DNA of 35,899 bases, from the NCBI GenBank assembly GCA_026419015.1, contig JAOAAF010000020.1:1-35899 (forward strand). The letters run 5' to 3'. Under the pieces are notes generated by a model. The model had not been told where the DNA came from. It did no database searches and saw nothing but the letters and a program-made list of their open reading frames with translations. Source of the stretch: Spirochaetota bacterium. Its GTDB lineage: Bacteria; Spirochaetota; UBA4802; JAGODF01. Positions 32,799 through 35,899 of this stretch are shown one piece after another. Made by a program: the position numbers and the translations under genes. How positions within the stretch are numbered: position 1 is the first letter of the stretch; every line of letters begins with the position of its first letter.

Positions 32799-33599
32799 AT
32801 GAAGTCAATACCCTTTTTAATAATTGTTCCACATGGTGGAATACAAATACCAGACGAATTGCGCGAATATACTGCAATAAGCGATTTTGATCTTCTATTA
32901 AATTCAGATGCATTTGCAAATGATATCTTTAATTTCGAGGATAAAGTTTTCGAGTGCATCTGTGCGTCGATTTCACGACTTTTTGTCGATTTGGATCGAT
33001 CACTGCTGGAAGTTCCTCCCGCGCACAACGATGGTGTGATAAAAAAATTATCGACTTTTGGTAAACCAATTTATAAGGAAAACAATTTCCCCGATGAAAT
33101 TGCGATTTCTGCCATAATTCAGCGATACTATATTCCTTTTTATGAAAGGATTAATAATTTTATTAACAGAAGGAAAATAAAGTGTATAATCGAATGTCAC
33201 ACAATGATGCCGGTTGCGCCTGCGAGTGCGCCCGATGCGGGCAAACCGCGCCCACTCCTTTCAGTGCAAAATACAATACAAAATTCAAAGGGAATTGTGC
33301 ACACTGCCCCAATGGAGGTTGCTGAAGAGTTTCTTCGAATTCTCGCACATCAATTTCGAAAAGAAGCAAACACAGTTACCGAACGATTTACGTTAAATTC
33401 ACCTTCATTTCGCGGGAATTTGTTAAAGACGTTTGGTTCTGCTGCCGTACCGATGATTCGACTTTCAGTCTCGCGTTCGCTTTATTTTACAGATGAATTT
33501 TTAGATTTAAATAAAATGAGCATAGAGAAATATCGCCTCATCAGTTTACAGCAAAAGTTCCTTCAATCGATTGAATTATTTTATAGAAGCGTTTTTTAA
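32799..33599 (+). CDS. N-formylglutamate amidohydrolase family protein
   Basis: From the ATG at 32799 the product is 266 residues; an in-frame TTG at 32772 adds nine that fit the family less well. The family pattern is I-V-P-H-G-G-x-x-I-P near the start, D-L-D-R-S with the later P-P-A-H-N-D, P-I-Y and I-E-C-H-T-M (in place of the usual D-x-H-S/T), followed by a Ser/Pro-rich C-terminus. Such enzymes hydrolyse N-formylglutamate (end of a histidine-breakdown route) or related acylated amino acids. No other histidine-degradation genes are present. The Lrp-like regulator is divergent; an 11-bp hairpin follows the stop. Confidence 0.85.
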   Translation: MKSIPFLIIVPHGGIQIPDELREYTAISDFDLLLNSDAFANDIFNFEDKVFECICASISRLFVDLDRSLLEVPPAHNDGVIKKLSTFGKPIYKENNFPDEIAISAIIQRYYIPFYERINNFINRRKIKCIIECHTMMPVAPASAPDAGKPRPLLSVQNTIQNSKGIVHTAPMEVAEEFLRILAHQFRKEANTVTERFTLNSPSFRGNLLKTFGSAAVPMIRLSVSRSLYFTDEFLDLNKMSIEKYRLISLQQKFLQSIELFYRSVF

Positions 33600-33602
33600 A
33601 AT

Positions 33603-33630
33603 AAATGGCGCTACGACAATAGCGCCATTT
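33603..33630. terminator. Hairpin between converging genes, probable bidirectional terminator
   Basis: AAATGGCGCTA (33603-33613) and TAGCGCCATTT (33620-33630) form a perfect 11-bp stem with a 6-base loop. On the minus strand it is followed by ATTTT, on the plus strand by CATAAAATAAA. It lies 3 bases after the amidohydrolase stop and 30 bases after the binding-protein stop on the other strand. Confidence 0.75.
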
Positions 33631-33659
33631 CATAAAATAAATATTATTAATAAAAGTTT

Positions 33660-34814
33660 TTATTTGTGATATATAGCGAATTTTCCATCCTTTACTGTGA
33701 GTATTTCAAATGAGTTTTCATCGAGTCCATTATGATTTGTGGGCGAATAGTTGAAAATGCCAGCTGTTCCTACAAGACCTGTCATATTCTCCATTGCATC
33801 TCTCACTTTTTCTTTATCGATGACGCCGGCTTTTTCAATAGCTTTCGTTAAAAGGAGAATGGCATCGTATGCATGCCCGCCAAATGTACTCACATCTTCT
33901 TTATATCGCGATTCATATGAATTTTTGTATTGTAACAATAAAGCTTTTTGAGGATGATTGTCGGGTAATTGTTCGGCGATGAGCAATCTACCCGCAGGGA
34001 AAATTATTCCTTCTCCTGCTTTTCCAGCAGCTTGGGCGTATTTCACATTGCCAAAACCATGACTTTGGAAAAGTGGGATATTCATACCAATCTGTTTCAT
34101 GTTTTTGGCAACAATAGCCTGTATGGGTTCAATTGACCAGTTAACAAGTGCTTGAACATTTTTCGTCTTAACTTTCGTAAGTATACCAGTCAGATCAGTC
34201 GCATCCTTATCGTAGACTTCGCTGATGGCAATTTCAATCCCCGATCCAGGAGCCAGTTTCTCAAGTTGTTCTTTACCTGCTTTGCCGAATCCAGTGTTTG
34301 CAGCAATAACCCCTATTCGATTGATTCCAAGTTTTTTCATTACCCCAAAAATTCGGATCACAGCATGTCGATCTTTTTGAGGTGTATTGAAGACATATTT
34401 TGAAACGGGTTCAACAATCTTCTCCGCTGCTGCGCATGAAATGAGTATTGTTTTTGATTTTTCACAGAGCTCTTTAATCTGAAGCGATTCCCCGCTGGTT
34501 GAAGGACCGATAATCGCAAATACATTCTCTTCTTCGATTAGCTGTTTTGCAAAAGAAACTGCCTTTTCGGGACTGCCCCCGGTATCTTTGATAATCATCT
34601 CAATTTGTTTACCAAGTACTCCTCCTTTTGCATTGATTTCTTCAACGAACATCTCAACTGTTTTTTTCTCGGGTGCGCCCAAAAAAGATGCAGGGCCAGT
34701 GACTGCAAAAAGTGCACCAACTTTTATGGTATTGGTGCTGATTCTTTTGCAGTGTATAGAAGCGATTGCAAATATTATAACAAACATAACTGACGCAAAA
34801 CGTTTTAACAACAT
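33660..34814 (-). CDS. Branched-chain-type amino acid ABC transporter substrate-binding lipoprotein
   Basis: 384 residues of the periplasmic-binding-protein (LivJ/LivK-like, Peripla_BP_6) fold. A leader ends in S-I-H-C (Cys 22), a loose lipobox, so it is probably a membrane-anchored receptor. Visible family features are 'IKVGALFAVTGPASFLG' (core TGPASFLG), 'EEINAKGGVLGKQIE' (core INAKGGVLGK), 'AIIGPSTSGES' and 'GGHAYDAILLL'. It would capture an amino acid (branched-chain or related) for an ABC importer; no permease or ATPase genes are alongside. An AGGGAGG site and a strong promoter lie upstream. The window's adjacent symporter is divergent. Confidence 0.93.
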   Translation of the reverse strand: MLLKRFASVMFVIIFAIASIHCKRISTNTIKVGALFAVTGPASFLGAPEKKTVEMFVEEINAKGGVLGKQIEMIIKDTGGSPEKAVSFAKQLIEEENVFAIIGPSTSGESLQIKELCEKSKTILISCAAAEKIVEPVSKYVFNTPQKDRHAVIRIFGVMKKLGINRIGVIAANTGFGKAGKEQLEKLAPGSGIEIAISEVYDKDATDLTGILTKVKTKNVQALVNWSIEPIQAIVAKNMKQIGMNIPLFQSHGFGNVKYAQAAGKAGEGIIFPAGRLLIAEQLPDNHPQKALLLQYKNSYESRYKEDVSTFGGHAYDAILLLTKAIEKAGVIDKEKVRDAMENMTGLVGTAGIFNYSPTNHNGLDENSFEILTVKDGKFAIYHK

Positions 34815-34864
34815 GATCGTACTACCTCCCTCTTGTTTTTATACAGTGATTGATTTTTTACACA

Positions 34865-34894
34865 AATATAATCAGCTGGTTATTTTTTTGTCAA
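34865..34894 (-). promoter_or_regulatory. Promoter of the substrate-binding lipoprotein gene
   Basis: On the minus strand TTGACA (34894 to 34889, six of six) and TATATT (34870 to 34865, five of six) are 18 bases apart, about 50 bases before the ATG at 34814. On the plus strand a TTGACA at 34960-34965 and TATAAT at 34968-34973 lie in the same divergent region, but they overlap too closely to form one promoter for the symporter. Confidence 0.72.
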
Positions 34895-35009
34895 TGGTAA
34901 TTTAACGATGGCATTACTGTGTAATTAGTTTTATTATAATTAAAAATTTTAATATTCACTTGACAATTATAATGATTTTATACGAAAAAAACATAATTGT
35001 GAGGTCATG

Positions 35010-35899
35010 ATGGAAACGCTTCATGCAATTATTCTTTGGTGCAACAGTTTTCTATGGGGACCGCCAATGTTGGTGGTCCTTATGGGAACACATATATTTT
35101 TAACGATACGCTTAAGATTTGTGCAAAAGTACCTCCCGTTAGCTCTTCGCCTCTCATTTGCGAAGGACACAACGGGAAGCGGTGATGTAAGCCATTTCGG
35201 AGCACTTGCAACAGCACTTGCTGCAACCATCGGAACGGGAAACATTGTCGGTGTGGGCACCGCAGTAGCCCTCGGTGGGCCAGGTGCAGTATTTTGGTGT
35301 TGGCTTACGGGCATATTTGGTTTTGCAACAAAATTCGCTGAAGCCGTTCTTGCGGTAAAGTTTCGCGTAAAAACCTCTGATGGAACAATGCTTGGAGGGC
35401 CCATGTATGCCCTCGAGCGTGGCCTTGGACAGAAATGGCTCGCCGTGGTTTTCTGTGTATGTACCGCGATTACTGGATTAGGCATAGGGAATATGGTACA
35501 AGCGAATTCTATCTCAAAGATGGCCCATGCCACGTTTGGTATTCCCACATTTGTGACAGGAGTTGTGGTCGCCAGCATTGTTGCAGTCGTGATATTAGGC
35601 GGAGTGAAATCAATTGCGCGAGTATGCGAAGGAATTGTTCCGTTTATGGCGATTTTTTACATTATCGGATGTGGAATTATTTTATTTTTTAACAGAACTG
35701 CCATTATTCCCTCAATCGCATTAATTGTCAAATCAGCATTTCCCCCTTTGGCAGCAGGGGGGGGATTTGCAGGCGCAACGGTAATGATGGCTGCACGGTA
35801 CGGTATTGCGAGGGGGCTTTTTTCAAATGAGGCAGGTCTTGGCTCAGCGCCTATTGTTGCAGCTGCAGCGCGCACTGCAAATCCAGTACGCCAGGCGCT
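35010..35899 (+). CDS. Sodium:alanine symporter (AGCS/AlsT family), 3' partial
   Basis: The frame is open from the ATG at 35010 to the window end, 296 residues of an expected 450-480, so the gene runs off the right edge. GAGG lies 5 bases before this ATG; the ATG at 35007 is too close to it. Features of AGCS transporters are visible: 'FGALATALAATIGTGNIVGVGTAVALGGPGAVFW' (core TIGTGNIVGVG), M-L-G-G-P-M-Y, 'GLGIGNMVQANS' and 'GIARGLFSNEAGLGSAPI' (core FSNEAGLGSAPI). Several membrane helices are present. It would import alanine or glycine with Na+. Divergent from the amino-acid binding protein gene. Confidence 0.95.
   Translation, partial: METLHAIILWCNSFLWGPPMLVVLMGTHIFLTIRLRFVQKYLPLALRLSFAKDTTGSGDVSHFGALATALAATIGTGNIVGVGTAVALGGPGAVFWCWLTGIFGFATKFAEAVLAVKFRVKTSDGTMLGGPMYALERGLGQKWLAVVFCVCTAITGLGIGNMVQANSISKMAHATFGIPTFVTGVVVASIVAVVILGGVKSIARVCEGIVPFMAIFYIIGCGIILFFNRTAIIPSIALIVKSAFPPLAAGGGFAGATVMMAARYGIARGLFSNEAGLGSAPIVAAAARTANPVRQA

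Noticed and set aside
35021-35578. Open frame of 185 codons on the minus strand opposite the AGCS symporter
   Set aside because: The plus strand encodes a clear family protein through the whole stretch; the antisense frame has no ribosome binding site and a biased Pro/Thr/Ala composition.
1-35899. CRISPR arrays, tRNA genes, insertion sequences or prophage genes
   Set aside because: No regularly spaced repeats, cloverleaf signatures, transposase, integrase or phage structural genes were seen.

Overview
The window is AT-rich DNA, roughly 35-40% G+C by eye, densely packed with genes in short strand-switching blocks. It comes from a diderm bacterium that is probably anaerobic. The outer membrane is implied by an Omp85-type barrel, an MCE/Mla-type lipid ABC transporter, and OmpA- and DUF4398-like periplasmic proteins. 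Anaerobic life is suggested by a corrinoid/iron-sulfur protein with its reductive activator and by a YhcC-type radical SAM protein. Several exported proteins carry loose lipoboxes (Cys preceded by Ile-His, Val-Tyr or Leu-His). Together with the TPR and DUF4398 content this fits Spirochaetota best. That assignment is an inference, because no 16S rRNA or other decisive marker is present.

Left part (1-7.6 kb): a 5'-truncated gene with a permuted papain-like His...Cys layout converges on a PEBP/tetR pair. A Cys-rich YkgJ-like protein and the RNase P RNA gene (rnpB, with a good promoter) follow. Then come a YhcC-like radical SAM gene overlapping a secreted N-acetylmuramoyl-L-alanine amidase, and a PilZ protein on the other strand behind a 13-bp-arm inverted repeat. 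A minus-strand operon (about 10.7 to 6.6 kb) encodes a small TPR protein, a large membrane-anchored TPR protein and two related small exported proteins.

Middle (10.9-19.5 kb): a plus-strand operon starts with a DUF4185-like propeller lipoprotein and a 552-aa protein built on repeated W/F-P-F/L motifs. It continues with MlaE-, MlaF- and MlaD-like genes, a UPF0182 membrane protein and a zinc-ribbon coiled-coil protein. The first four genes abut or overlap by 3-8 bases. I read this as a lipid-transport/envelope unit with its own extra components. RNase HI with an HTH-like N-terminus and an enlarged RecJ follow as a nucleic-acid pair.

Right part (22.4-35.9 kb): two DUF4398-type periplasmic genes, a STAS anti-sigma antagonist and an Omp85-like barrel with a clear terminator come first. 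An AcsC-like corrinoid protein is next, immediately followed by its RACE activator, with no CODH/ACS catalytic genes in view. Then come a DUF2135 protein with two tandem repeats, a YfcE-like phosphoesterase, a lipoprotein, and a divergent Lrp/N-formylglutamate amidohydrolase pair sharing a symmetrical promoter region. A branched-chain-type amino acid binding lipoprotein and the start of a Na+/alanine (AGCS) symporter, cut by the window end, finish it. The last four suggest amino-acid scavenging.

No tRNA, CRISPR array, insertion sequence, phage gene or integrase was found. No stretch over 300 bases lacks a gene.
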